Source of the DNA: JACCSI01 sp035575715
Lineage (GTDB): Bacteria > Acidobacteriota > Vicinamibacteria > Vicinamibacterales > UBA2999
DNA: 64,000 bases
Assembly: GCA_035575715.1 (NCBI GenBank)
Contig: DATLXN010000050.1
Coordinates: 62,001 to 126,000, forward strand
Reading direction: 5' to 3'
In this document: one piece after another, positions 16,167 through 24,681 of the stretch
How positions within the stretch are numbered: position 1 is the stretch's first letter
Layout: every line of letters starts with the position of its first letter
Notes under the pieces: model-generated
The model's input: only the letters and a program-made list of their open reading frames with translations
Told to the model about the DNA's origin: nothing
The model's database searches: none
Translations under genes and position numbers: made by a program

Positions 16167-18551
16167 CTATTGCCGCAGGATACTAATCGGGTCGGCGCGC
16201 ATCGCACGACGCACCGGGACATAGCTGGCGATCGCCGCAGCGATCATCAACGACCCCGCGGCAGCGATAAACGTCGGACCATCGGTGGGCGTCACGTCGT
16301 AGAGCACCGACGCAATCAGGCGGGTCACGGCCAACGCGGCGAGTGTTCCGATCGTCACGCCGAGCGCGGCCAGTTTGACCCCGTTGGCAAAGAACAGCGA
16401 GATGATCGCGCGGGCGCTGGCACCCAGCGCAAGCCGCACCGCCACTTCGCGGCGCCGCTCGGCGACGCTAAACGCCAGCATCGCGTAGACACCGGAGACC
16501 GCCAGCGCGAATGCGATCGCGGCAAATGCCGTGAGCAGCCAGAAGTTGAAGCGCTGTCCCGCGGACGCAGCGTCACGACTGGTCACGAGCGCTTCGACGT
16601 CCGCCGGCGGTAGCGAAGCATCGGTCTGGCGCAGCACGTCGCGGAGGGCCGGAGCCATCGCTGCGGCATCCAGCGAGCTGCGGATGATCACCGTCATCGC
16701 CGGCAGGTCCACTTGGGCGTGCGGGACGAACAGCATTGGCGCAACCTCGGCATCGAGTCGGACGTCGAGAATGTCGCCGGTGACGCCGACGACGGTTCGT
16801 GGCGTCCCGGTGGTGCCGCCCCAGAAGATCCGCTGGCCGATCGGGTCGCCGCCCGGCCACAACCGGTCGGCGAGCGACTGACTGACCACGACGACGTGCG
16901 GTGCTGATGCGAGATCGCTGTCGGTAAACGTCCGCCCGCGACGGAGCGGAATGCGCAGCGCGCGAAAAAAGTCGGGCGTCACGCTTCGCCATCCCGCTTG
17001 CAGCAAGCCGGTCGGCGGCGCGTCGGCGGCGCGTTCTTCCGGCGTGACGGTATTGCTGAAGCCGAATTGTCGAAAGGGATTGGTCGACGTCGCCGCCACT
17101 GCCTCGACACCAGGCAACACGCGAATCCGATCGATCACCGCTGCGTAAAACGGGATAACCCGCGTTTCGTTGTAGGCCGGTGGCAACTCAATCGGCATGG
17201 TCAGTACGCCCCCGGCGTCGAACCCGTGATCGACACCGATCAGACGCACGAAACTTGTGCCGAGGAGCCCTGCGCCGACCAGCAGGAGCAGCGCCAGTGC
17301 GACCTCGACGACGATGAGTGACTGACGGACGCGGCGATGGCCGGCGGTGGAACGGCTGCCGTCGTCGGTGAGGCGACCCAGGCCCATAGCCGCGCCGTGG
17401 AGCGCCGGTGCGATACCAAACAGCAGGCAACTGACCACGCCCGCGGATGACGCAACCGCCAGCATGACCGCGTCGATGCGCAGTTCTTCGATGCGCGGGA
17501 TGCGGCCGGCGCCAAATACCCGGACCGCGTCAATCGACCAGATTGCGATGAGCACGCCGAGCGCCGTGCCGATACTCGCCAGCAGCGCGGCTTCGGTGAA
17601 CAGTTGTCGCACCAGTCGCCAACGCCCGGCGCCGATGGCCGCGCGCACCCGCATTTCATTGTGCCGGGTCGCCGCGTGGGCGACGAGAAGATTGGCGACG
17701 TTGGTGCATGCGAGCAGGAGCAATAAGGCCACCGCCCCAAGCAGTACCCAGAGGGCATCGCGAAAGCGCGGCGGTACCACCCACTCGCTCAGCGGCGCCG
17801 CGTCGATCCCCCATCCGGCGTTGGTTGACGCATGCGCCTGGCCGAGCCGGCTGGCGAGCGCGCGCAGCTCGTCCTGCGCCGCCGCCAGGGTGGCGCCCGG
17901 CGCGAGTCTGGCGACGACCGCGAGCTCGTGGTCGTCGCGGTCACGCAGTGGGTTGGCGCGCAGCGGAACCCACGCGTCCGCGCCCGCCGGGAAGTCGAAC
18001 GTCGCCGGCATCACGCCGGTCACGACATGCGCTGCACCGTCAAGCACGACCGGGCGGCCAAGGACGCCGGCATCGCCGGCAAATCGCGTCCGCCACAAGC
18101 GATCGCTGAGCACGACGCGGCGCTCACCGCGTGGGCGATCTTCGTCGGCACTGAACAGGCGGCCGAGCGCGGGTTGCACGCCGAGCACCTCCACCATCGA
18201 AGCGCTGATCGCGATCGCGGCCACTCGTTGGGGCCCGATGTCGCCGCCGATGACCATCGTCGTGCCGATCTCGCGATACGCCGCAGAGGCTGCCAGTGCG
18301 CCACGCTGCATTTGCAGATCAAGGAAGTCGGCGTCGGAGAATGAAAAACGTTCGCCTGCCGGCGTCGTCTGCCACACGCGCAACAACCGGTCGGCATTGG
18401 CAAACGGCAGCGGCTGCAAAACCACCGTATTGACGACGCTGAACACGGCGGTCGCGCCGCCGATGCCCAGACCCAGTGTCAGGATTCCGATGACAGCGGT
18501 CAGCTTGTGCCTGCGAAAGGTGCGGCAGGCGTAACGGAGATCACGGACCAT
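16167..18551 (-). CDS. FtsX/MacB-like permease, large acidobacterial (ADOP) type
   Basis: This 794-residue paralogue of the permease at 9017-11449 shares the same plan: N-terminal helix (LTAVIGILTLGLGIGGATAVF), MacB-type periplasmic domain, helix cluster with ALLLLLACTNVANLLVAHAATRHNEMRVRAAIG, a second periplasmic half, and C-terminal helices (FAAIAFALAVSGVYAMLAFSV) followed by AERRREVAVRLALGASA. Start ATG 18551 (MVRDLRYACRTF) is the position used by relatives, although the frame is open 63 codons further upstream. No ATPase gene adjoins it. Substrate and role (efflux or lipoprotein handling) are unknown. Confidence 0.93.
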   Translation of the reverse strand: MVRDLRYACRTFRRHKLTAVIGILTLGLGIGGATAVFSVVNTVVLQPLPFANADRLLRVWQTTPAGERFSFSDADFLDLQMQRGALAASAAYREIGTTMVIGGDIGPQRVAAIAISASMVEVLGVQPALGRLFSADEDRPRGERRVVLSDRLWRTRFAGDAGVLGRPVVLDGAAHVVTGVMPATFDFPAGADAWVPLRANPLRDRDDHELAVVARLAPGATLAAAQDELRALASRLGQAHASTNAGWGIDAAPLSEWVVPPRFRDALWVLLGAVALLLLLACTNVANLLVAHAATRHNEMRVRAAIGAGRWRLVRQLFTEAALLASIGTALGVLIAIWSIDAVRVFGAGRIPRIEELRIDAVMLAVASSAGVVSCLLFGIAPALHGAAMGLGRLTDDGSRSTAGHRRVRQSLIVVEVALALLLLVGAGLLGTSFVRLIGVDHGFDAGGVLTMPIELPPAYNETRVIPFYAAVIDRIRVLPGVEAVAATSTNPFRQFGFSNTVTPEERAADAPPTGLLQAGWRSVTPDFFRALRIPLRRGRTFTDSDLASAPHVVVVSQSLADRLWPGGDPIGQRIFWGGTTGTPRTVVGVTGDILDVRLDAEVAPMLFVPHAQVDLPAMTVIIRSSLDAAAMAPALRDVLRQTDASLPPADVEALVTSRDAASAGQRFNFWLLTAFAAIAFALAVSGVYAMLAFSVAERRREVAVRLALGASARAIISLFFANGVKLAALGVTIGTLAALAVTRLIASVLYDVTPTDGPTFIAAAGSLMIAAAIASYVPVRRAMRADPISILRQ

Positions 18552-18790
18552 GCGCTGGATACTACAACGCTGATGCCAAGCGTGGCGATTGTCCCAAGTG
18601 GCTGGGATCGTGAGGGTTAGCGGCGGGCCTGGTGATGGCCACCGAGCTCGGACGTCGCGTGCGTGGTCACCAGCGTTCCGGAACCGGGACGCGCCACCAG
18701 TGCGCAGATTTTCGGTGCGGCTGGTCTCGAGGCGATACAATACGGGAGCATGACATCAGTGCTCTCGATCGTGTTCAGGGCGAGGATTTG

Positions 18791-19261
18791 ATGCTGGAGC
18801 AGGCTCAGCGTCTCCTCGACCGTATTGCAGACGTCCGCCGACCCGCCGATTTGGACCTGCTGCTGTTTTTCGTACGCCATCCGCGGACGTTGATGGCCAG
18901 CGAACAATTGGCCGCCTTTCTCGGCTACGAACTCAAACAGATCAGCGAGTCGCTCGAGGTCCTGCTTGGTGCGGGGCTGTTAACCCGCTCACAACACCCG
19001 GCGCATGCGGCGCGCTTGTTCATGTTTACGAGCACTGAGGAGCTGACCTGGCTGCCGCCCTTCCTCGAATTCACGTCTTCGCAGGAGGGCCGCGGCGTGC
19101 TTCGGAGAGAACTCAAGCGGCGGGTTTCGGAGACCATGACCTTGACATCAGCCGTTGACCGATATGGACGCGAACCGCGCTCGCGACCGACCCTGGTGCG
19201 GGAACAGTCTGCGAGCAGCCGGGATGCCAAGACGGCAGCACGTCGAGGCGGGCAGCGATGA
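18791..19261 (+). CDS. Putative winged-helix protein, first gene of KaiC-like operon
   Basis: This 156-residue protein's first 95 residues look like a winged-helix module: helices ADLDLLLFFVRHP and LMASEQLAAFLGY, recognition helix ELKQISESLEVLLGAGLL, then a wing (LTRSQHPAHAARLFMF). The C-terminal 50 residues are polar and Arg-rich, probably disordered. A GAGG box lies five bases before ATG 18791. Its stop overlaps the KaiC-like start by four bases (ATGA), so the two proteins are translationally coupled and probably work together. DNA binding is inferred from the predicted fold. Confidence 0.7.
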   Translation: MLEQAQRLLDRIADVRRPADLDLLLFFVRHPRTLMASEQLAAFLGYELKQISESLEVLLGAGLLTRSQHPAHAARLFMFTSTEELTWLPPFLEFTSSQEGRGVLRRELKRRVSETMTLTSAVDRYGREPRSRPTLVREQSASSRDAKTAARRGGQR

Positions 19262-20766
19262 AGAAGCCCGATCTCGTCCACTCCGGCGTCAGCGGCCTCG
19301 ACATCATCCTGTCGGACGGCATCCCGCGCGGCAACGTTATCCTGCTCGAAGGCGCGATTGGCACCGGCAAGACCACGTTGGGCGTGGAGTTCGTGTACCG
19401 CGGTGCCAAGGAGTTCGGCGAGCCCGGAATCATCGTGCTGTTCGAGGTGTCGCCGGACCGGTTGATTCGCGACGCCGCGGGAGTGGGCTTCGATTTACCG
19501 GCGCTCGAACGCGCCGGTAAGCTCAAGATCATTTTCACCACCCGTCACGTCTTTCGCCAGGAGTTGCAGCAAGCTGACAGTCTGTTGCTGGAAGAGGCGA
19601 CCAAGATGGGCGCCCGGCGCATTTTCGTCGACGGCGTAGCCGGGATCATCAGCGACGGGACCGGCAATGAACCGCGCGAAGCGTTCCATGTCCTGGTCGA
19701 AGGGCTGCAGCGTGAGAATCTCACGGCGATTCTTGCCGTCGAGCCCAGCGCCAGCCATGGCGACCACGACAAGGCGCTGCCGGAAGAATCCATCGCCGAT
19801 ACGGTGATCCGCCTGCGCATGGAGGATATGACCCGCGCCACGGTCCGCTCGATCGAGATCGTCAAGTCGCGCGGCCATGATTTTCAGATGGGCCGGCACT
19901 CGTTCCGGATCGTCAATGGCCGCGGCATCGAGGTCTACCGCCGTGTCCAGGCGCCGCGGGCGCCGCACCGCGACACGGCGGCGGCGTTCGATCCGACGAC
20001 GCGCGTGACCACCGGTGTCCCGGGGCTCGACCCGCTGGTCAACGGCGGCTACTTTCTCGGCAGCACCACGGTCGTCTCCGGCATTTCGGGAGTCGGCAAG
20101 AGCGTGATGGGATTGCAGTACCTGGCCGAGGGCGCGGCCCGCGGCGAGCGCAGTGTGATGTTTTCGCTCGACGAGCAGGTCCAACAGATTATCCGCAACG
20201 CCAACACCATTGGCATCGATCTCCAGGCGCTGATCGACAGCGACCTGGTCAAGGTGATCTACGACACGCCCCAGGAAATCGAAATCGATTACCACTTCCA
20301 CAAAATCGAGAAACTGATCGAGACGTTCAAGCCCAAGCGCGTGCTGTTCGACAGCCTGTCGACCTATGGCTCAAATCTCGGGACTGGCCGTATGTTTCGC
20401 GACTTTTTTCACGCCCTTGTCGCGCTGATGAAAGAGCACCAGACCGCAACGATTTATAACCACGAGAATCCGGAGATGCTCGGGATGGCGTCGATGATGG
20501 GCGACTTTGCGATGAGCTCGCTGGTCGACAACATCATCCTGATGAATTGGATCGAGCTGGGTGATGCCTTTCGCCTCGGGCTGACGGTCGCCAAAATGCG
20601 CGCCAACCCGAACGCGCGGACGACCCGCGAGTGCGAGATTGTCGACGGCCTTGGCATGCGGGTGCTGCCACGCCAGATCCCGCCGGCGGCGCTGCGGCCG
20701 TTCTCCAGTTACACCAACCTGATCTCGCGCAATCCCGCGCGTGGTTTCGATGGCGGCGCCGGATAG
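19258..20766 (+). CDS. KaiC-like RecA-family double ATPase
   Basis: This 502-residue protein has two RecA/KaiC domains: Walker A GAIGTGKTT at 32-40 and GISGVGKSV near 275-283, each preceded by the KaiC phrase GVSGLD or GVPGLD. Walker B-like segments are RRIFVDGVAGI and RVLFDSLSTYG. In KaiC the residues after the first strand are two catalytic glutamates; here the first domain reads LFEVSPDRL (second Glu replaced by Val) and the second reads SLDEQ, so hydrolysis properties may differ. The C terminus (VAKMRANPNARTTRECEI) matches KaiC-like signalling ATPases rather than the KaiC phosphorylation loop. No kaiA or kaiB is nearby. It is sandwiched between a winged-helix gene and a hybrid kinase gene. 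Confidence 0.92.
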   Translation: MKKPDLVHSGVSGLDIILSDGIPRGNVILLEGAIGTGKTTLGVEFVYRGAKEFGEPGIIVLFEVSPDRLIRDAAGVGFDLPALERAGKLKIIFTTRHVFRQELQQADSLLLEEATKMGARRIFVDGVAGIISDGTGNEPREAFHVLVEGLQRENLTAILAVEPSASHGDHDKALPEESIADTVIRLRMEDMTRATVRSIEIVKSRGHDFQMGRHSFRIVNGRGIEVYRRVQAPRAPHRDTAAAFDPTTRVTTGVPGLDPLVNGGYFLGSTTVVSGISGVGKSVMGLQYLAEGAARGERSVMFSLDEQVQQIIRNANTIGIDLQALIDSDLVKVIYDTPQEIEIDYHFHKIEKLIETFKPKRVLFDSLSTYGSNLGTGRMFRDFFHALVALMKEHQTATIYNHENPEMLGMASMMGDFAMSSLVDNIILMNWIELGDAFRLGLTVAKMRANPNARTTRECEIVDGLGMRVLPRQIPPAALRPFSSYTNLISRNPARGFDGGAG

Positions 20767-20771
20767 ACCAG

Positions 20772-22424
20772 ATGGCACTGGTCCACGCCTCACCGTTTGA
20801 CTTGTCGGTGTGGAGCCAGGCGCTCGAGAAATTTGGCGCCGTCAGCCACTTGAGCGTCGCTCTCTACGACATCGACGCCCTGATGATTCACGACGCCCAG
20901 CCAGACAGCCCGCTGGTCAGCCTGTTTACCCAACACGGTTACGACCCTGGAGTCTTTGCTGACTGCGCGCGGCGGTGTCTGGCGCAATCCACCGAGCGGC
21001 CGGCGCTGGTCACCGAACCACACTACGGGTTCACGGTCGTCGGTACCTCGCTTCTCCTCGGTGATCAGATCGTCGGGGCCGCCGTCGGCGGTTATGCGAT
21101 GGCCGACTTCTGTCAATCGCCGGACATCACACGATTGGCGCGGCTGTCTGGGGTCCCGTTCAAGGACTTGTGGGACCTGGCGCGGCGATTACACCCGGTG
21201 CCGACGCGCCGCTTGATGGTCTACGGCGAGTTGCTGCAGGTACTCGGCGACACGCTGCTGCGGGAAACGGCGCGCACCCGCGAGTATGAGCAAGTCGCCG
21301 CAGAGTTGCATGCGGCCGCCGCTACCAAAGACGAATTCCTTGCGGTGCTGTCGCATGAACTGCGCACGCCGCTGTCGCCGATTCTCGGCTGGTCGCGCAT
21401 TCTCCGCAAATCGTCTGACCCGACCACCGTGCGTGCCGCCGACGTCATCGAGCGCAACGCCCGCTTACAAGTCCGCCTGGTGGATGACCTGCTGGAACTC
21501 AATCGCGGCTCGCAGGGCAAAGTCGTCCTCGACCGCAAGTGTCACGACCTGACCAGTCTGGCGCGTGCGGCGATGGAAGCCGTTGCTGACATCGGCGAGA
21601 AGAAACAAATCCGGATGGTGTTCGTTGATGCCATCGAACCGCTGGTCGTGATGCTCGACGAGGACCGGATGCAGCAGGTGCTTCGCAACGTGCTGTCGAA
21701 CGCGTTGAAGTTTACGCCGACCGGCGGCGTGGTCACCGTCGCCCTCACCAGCAACGAGAACGAGGCCTGTGTCTCGATCACGGATACCGGCGAAGGCATC
21801 GCCGCTGAGTTTCTGCCCTTCGCCTTCGAAATGTTCCGGCAGCAGGACAGCGGCACGCGTCGGCGGCACACCGGCCTCGGCATCGGCCTGGCCCTGGTCA
21901 AGCAACTCACTGAGGCGCACGGCGGCAGCGTCGCCATCGCGAGCCCCGGCGCCGGGCTTGGCACCGTCGTGACCTTGTCGTTGCCGATGGTCCCTGAAGC
22001 CGAGCAAACGAGTGATGTTCCGGTCAGTTCAACCACTTCGTTGAGCGGGATGCGGATCCTGGTCGTTGACGACATGGAAGACGTGCGCGACGCGACGCGC
22101 GAAATGCTGCTGCGGCTCGGCGCCGAGGTGACCACCGCACAGGATGGACTCGAGGCGATCGATCAGGCGACCGCCCACCACAGCGATTTGGTCCTGTGCG
22201 ATCTCCGAATGCCACGCATGGACGGGTTCGAGTTCATTCGCGCGCTGCGGTTAGTCAAGGGCCACGCCGCTCAACCGGTGATTGCCATCTCGGCCCATGC
22301 CAGCCCCGCAGATCATCAACGCACGGCAGCCGCCGGCTTCGACGATCACATCGACAAGCCGTTTGACGACAAGCGTCTGCTCGCGGCGGTGAGTGGGGTG
22401 ATGTTGCGGCGCCCGGTCGCCTAG
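20772..22424 (+). CDS. Hybrid histidine kinase with C-terminal receiver
   Basis: This 550-residue signalling protein starts at ATG 20772, five bases after the KaiC-like stop. Residues 1-160 form a sensory domain without membrane helices, resembling PocR-type ligand-binding domains (tentative). The HisKA domain follows with phosphoacceptor His195 in FLAVLSHELRTPLSP, then HATPase motifs N (NVLSNALKFTP), G1 (DTGEGI) and G2 (GLGIGLALV). The C-terminal receiver (about 435-548) has acidic pair VVDD, phosphoacceptor Asp477 in LVLCDLRMP and the conserved Lys in DKPFD. The KaiC-like ATPase and wHTH protein encoded upstream are its likely signalling partners (context inference). Confidence 0.93.
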   Translation: MALVHASPFDLSVWSQALEKFGAVSHLSVALYDIDALMIHDAQPDSPLVSLFTQHGYDPGVFADCARRCLAQSTERPALVTEPHYGFTVVGTSLLLGDQIVGAAVGGYAMADFCQSPDITRLARLSGVPFKDLWDLARRLHPVPTRRLMVYGELLQVLGDTLLRETARTREYEQVAAELHAAAATKDEFLAVLSHELRTPLSPILGWSRILRKSSDPTTVRAADVIERNARLQVRLVDDLLELNRGSQGKVVLDRKCHDLTSLARAAMEAVADIGEKKQIRMVFVDAIEPLVVMLDEDRMQQVLRNVLSNALKFTPTGGVVTVALTSNENEACVSITDTGEGIAAEFLPFAFEMFRQQDSGTRRRHTGLGIGLALVKQLTEAHGGSVAIASPGAGLGTVVTLSLPMVPEAEQTSDVPVSSTTSLSGMRILVVDDMEDVRDATREMLLRLGAEVTTAQDGLEAIDQATAHHSDLVLCDLRMPRMDGFEFIRALRLVKGHAAQPVIAISAHASPADHQRTAAAGFDDHIDKPFDDKRLLAAVSGVMLRRPVA

Positions 22425-22432
22425 GCCGAGCG

Positions 22433-22921
22433 TTGACACGCTCGTCGTGGCCTGACGCCCTCGGCGCTTTTCTGGCAGCGGTCGCGCCGCCCGACAAAGT
22501 GGAGACGTGGCCCGAGGTCGAGGCGTTGATTTTCAACGAGACCAACAGCGCCCGCCGGCGTGAGCGCCGTGCGCCGTTCGTCTGGGATGCCAGGGCGGCG
22601 GCCGCGGCGCGTTTGCACACCGAGGACATGCTGCGCCGGCGCTACTTCAAGCATCAATCACCGGACGGCCGCAGCGTCGGCGATCGGCTCAAGCGCGCCG
22701 GCGCCAAGTGGACGCGCTGTGCCGAGAACCTGTACGGGCAACCGACGTTGAGCCGATTCGGCGAGAAGGAGATGCGCGCCTTCGGCCATGCCGCAGTCGG
22801 GGCCTGGCTGAAAAGTAAGGGCCATCGCCAGAACATCCTGGCCCCCACCTTGGCGCGACTCGGCGTCGGTGTCGTGTCCAACGACGGCAATGTGATCGCG
22901 GTGCAGGTATTCTTTACCTGA
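22433..22921 (+). CDS. CAP/SCP-domain protein (YkwD-like)
   Basis: This protein of about 162 residues is almost entirely a CAP (cysteine-rich secretory/antigen 5/PR-1) domain. Family motifs visible are EALIFNETNSARRRER, the first His in AARLHTEDM, the HQSPDGRSVGDRL loop, the acidic residue in RCAENLY, and the second His in WLKSKGHRQNIL. No convincing signal peptide is seen from the TTG start at 22433, so export is uncertain. Bacterial CAP proteins are often secreted and of unknown activity. It follows the hybrid kinase by eight bases and may be cotranscribed with it. Confidence 0.85.
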   Translation: MTRSSWPDALGAFLAAVAPPDKVETWPEVEALIFNETNSARRRERRAPFVWDARAAAAARLHTEDMLRRRYFKHQSPDGRSVGDRLKRAGAKWTRCAENLYGQPTLSRFGEKEMRAFGHAAVGAWLKSKGHRQNILAPTLARLGVGVVSNDGNVIAVQVFFT

Positions 22922-22962
22922 GTCGGTCGGTCTGACGTTACCCCTCGCGAAGGAGATCCTGC

Positions 22963-24681
22963 ATGAGCGTGTCGTTCCGTCAGTTCCGCGCAATCGCGGC
23001 CTTCGCTGCCATGCTGATGGTGGCCACGCTCTCGGCGCAAGAGCGGCCGAAAGTCGACGACGCGACGTTGCTCAAACCGCCAGATCACGAGTGGGTGACC
23101 TACGGGCGCGACTATGCGGAAACGCACCACAGTCCGCTCAAACAGATCGACACCACCAACGTGTCGCGACTCGGTCCGGCCTGGTCGGTCGAAGTCGGCT
23201 CCGAAGGCAAAGTCGAAACCACGCCGCTGATTTCGAACGGCGTGCTCTACGCGACCTCGACGTGGAGTGTCGTCTATGCAATCGACGTCCGCACCGGCGC
23301 CTTGAAGTGGCGCTGGGATCCCGGACTGGTCCGCGGCGGCTATGCCGCGGCGGGCGCGCGCTTCTGCTGCGGCGCAGTCAATCGCGGGGTGGCGCTCTAC
23401 AACGGACGCGTCTATGTCGGTCTGCTCGACGGCCGGCTGGTCGCGCTCGACGCCGCCACCGGCAATTTTGTCTGGGCAGTCCAGACCACACCGCCGAACA
23501 GCGACTACAGCATCACCGGCGCGCCGCGGGTGATCAAAGGCAAGGTCCTGATCGGCAACGGCGGAGGGGAATACGGCACGCGCGGCTACCTGTCGGCCTA
23601 CGATGCCGCCACCGGGGAGCAGAAGTGGCGCTTCTACATCGTCCCGGGCGATCCGTCGAAGCCGTTCGAGGATCCGGCGATGGCGCGCGCGGCCAAGACC
23701 TGGACTGGCGAGTGGTGGAAGTACGGCGGCGGCGGCAACCCGTGGGACGGGATGGCCTACGACCCGGAGGCTGATTTGCTCTACGTCGGCACCGGCAACG
23801 GCGCGCCGTGGAATCAGAATCATCGCAGTCCGAACGGCGGCGACAATCTGTATCTGTCATCGATCGTGGCGCTGCGGCCCGACACCGGAGCGTATGTCTG
23901 GCACTATCAAACGACCCCTGGCGACAACTGGGATTACAACGCGGCGCAGCCGATGATTCTCACCGACCTCGAGATCGGGGGACGGCAGCGCAAAGTGATC
24001 ATGCAGGCGCCGAAGAACGGCTTCTTCTACGTGCTCGATCGCCTGACTGGCGCCTTCATCTCTGCCGAGAGCTATGCCACCGTGACCTGGGCGACCAAGG
24101 TCGATCCACAGACCGGGCGGCCGATCGAAACCGAGAAGGCACGCTACCGCTTCACCCCAGTACGACTGTCGCCCTCGCCGGTCGGCGCGCATCACTGGCC
24201 GCCGATGGCGTGGAATCCGGCCACCAAGCTGGTCTACTTTCCGGGCCAGGAAACCAGCGCAATGTTCAGCGTCGAACAGAAGTTTGTGTTCCAGGAAGGC
24301 CAGTGGAACATCGGGATCCCGCGCAGCGGGCTGATGGCCCCGCCGAGTCCCGACGAGCCGGCGCCGCCCCGCGGTGGGTTTGTGGTCGCGTGGGATCCGG
24401 TTCAGCAGAAGGCCCGCTGGCGCGTCAATCTGACGCCGAGCGGCGGCATGCTGTCAACGGCAGGGAACTTGGTCTTCGGCAGCGAATCGAGCGGCAAACT
24501 GATCGCCTTTCACGCTGAAACCGGCGAGCGCTTGTGGGAACACCAGATGCTGCCGGGCGTGGCGACGCCGGTGAGTTACGAGCTCGATGGCAAGCAGTAC
24601 ATCGTCGTGATGTCCGGCACGGCGCGCGGCCGGGTCTTCGCTTTCGCCCTCGACGCGAACGGAGCGAAGGGCGTGCAGTGA
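22963..24681 (+). CDS. PQQ-dependent alcohol dehydrogenase, methanol/ethanol type
   Basis: This 572-residue periplasmic quinoprotein has a signal peptide (AAFAAMLMVATLSAQ) and an eight-blade propeller with tryptophan-docking repeats such as LKWRWDPG, GNFVWAVQTT and TGERLWEHQ. The vicinal disulfide Cys135-Cys136 (FCCG) that stacks on PQQ is present. The likely catalytic Asp324 lies in GDNWDYNAAQPM. Two residues later is Asn326, where lanthanide enzymes such as XoxF carry Asp. No CxxCH heme motif is present, so a separate cytochrome must accept the electrons. An AAGGAG ribosome binding site precedes the ATG. The stop overlaps the next gene's GTG start. Confidence 0.92.
   Translation: MSVSFRQFRAIAAFAAMLMVATLSAQERPKVDDATLLKPPDHEWVTYGRDYAETHHSPLKQIDTTNVSRLGPAWSVEVGSEGKVETTPLISNGVLYATSTWSVVYAIDVRTGALKWRWDPGLVRGGYAAAGARFCCGAVNRGVALYNGRVYVGLLDGRLVALDAATGNFVWAVQTTPPNSDYSITGAPRVIKGKVLIGNGGGEYGTRGYLSAYDAATGEQKWRFYIVPGDPSKPFEDPAMARAAKTWTGEWWKYGGGGNPWDGMAYDPEADLLYVGTGNGAPWNQNHRSPNGGDNLYLSSIVALRPDTGAYVWHYQTTPGDNWDYNAAQPMILTDLEIGGRQRKVIMQAPKNGFFYVLDRLTGAFISAESYATVTWATKVDPQTGRPIETEKARYRFTPVRLSPSPVGAHHWPPMAWNPATKLVYFPGQETSAMFSVEQKFVFQEGQWNIGIPRSGLMAPPSPDEPAPPRGGFVVAWDPVQQKARWRVNLTPSGGMLSTAGNLVFGSESSGKLIAFHAETGERLWEHQMLPGVATPVSYELDGKQYIVVMSGTARGRVFAFALDANGAKGVQ

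Noticed and set aside
19258..20766. True circadian KaiC
   Set aside because: No kaiA or kaiB, altered catalytic Glu, and no recognisable phosphorylation-site segment; it is a KaiC-like signalling ATPase.
22654..23823. 389-codon minus-strand frame
   Set aside because: It covers the 3' end of the CAP gene and the 5' half of the PQQ dehydrogenase gene antisense; no family features.
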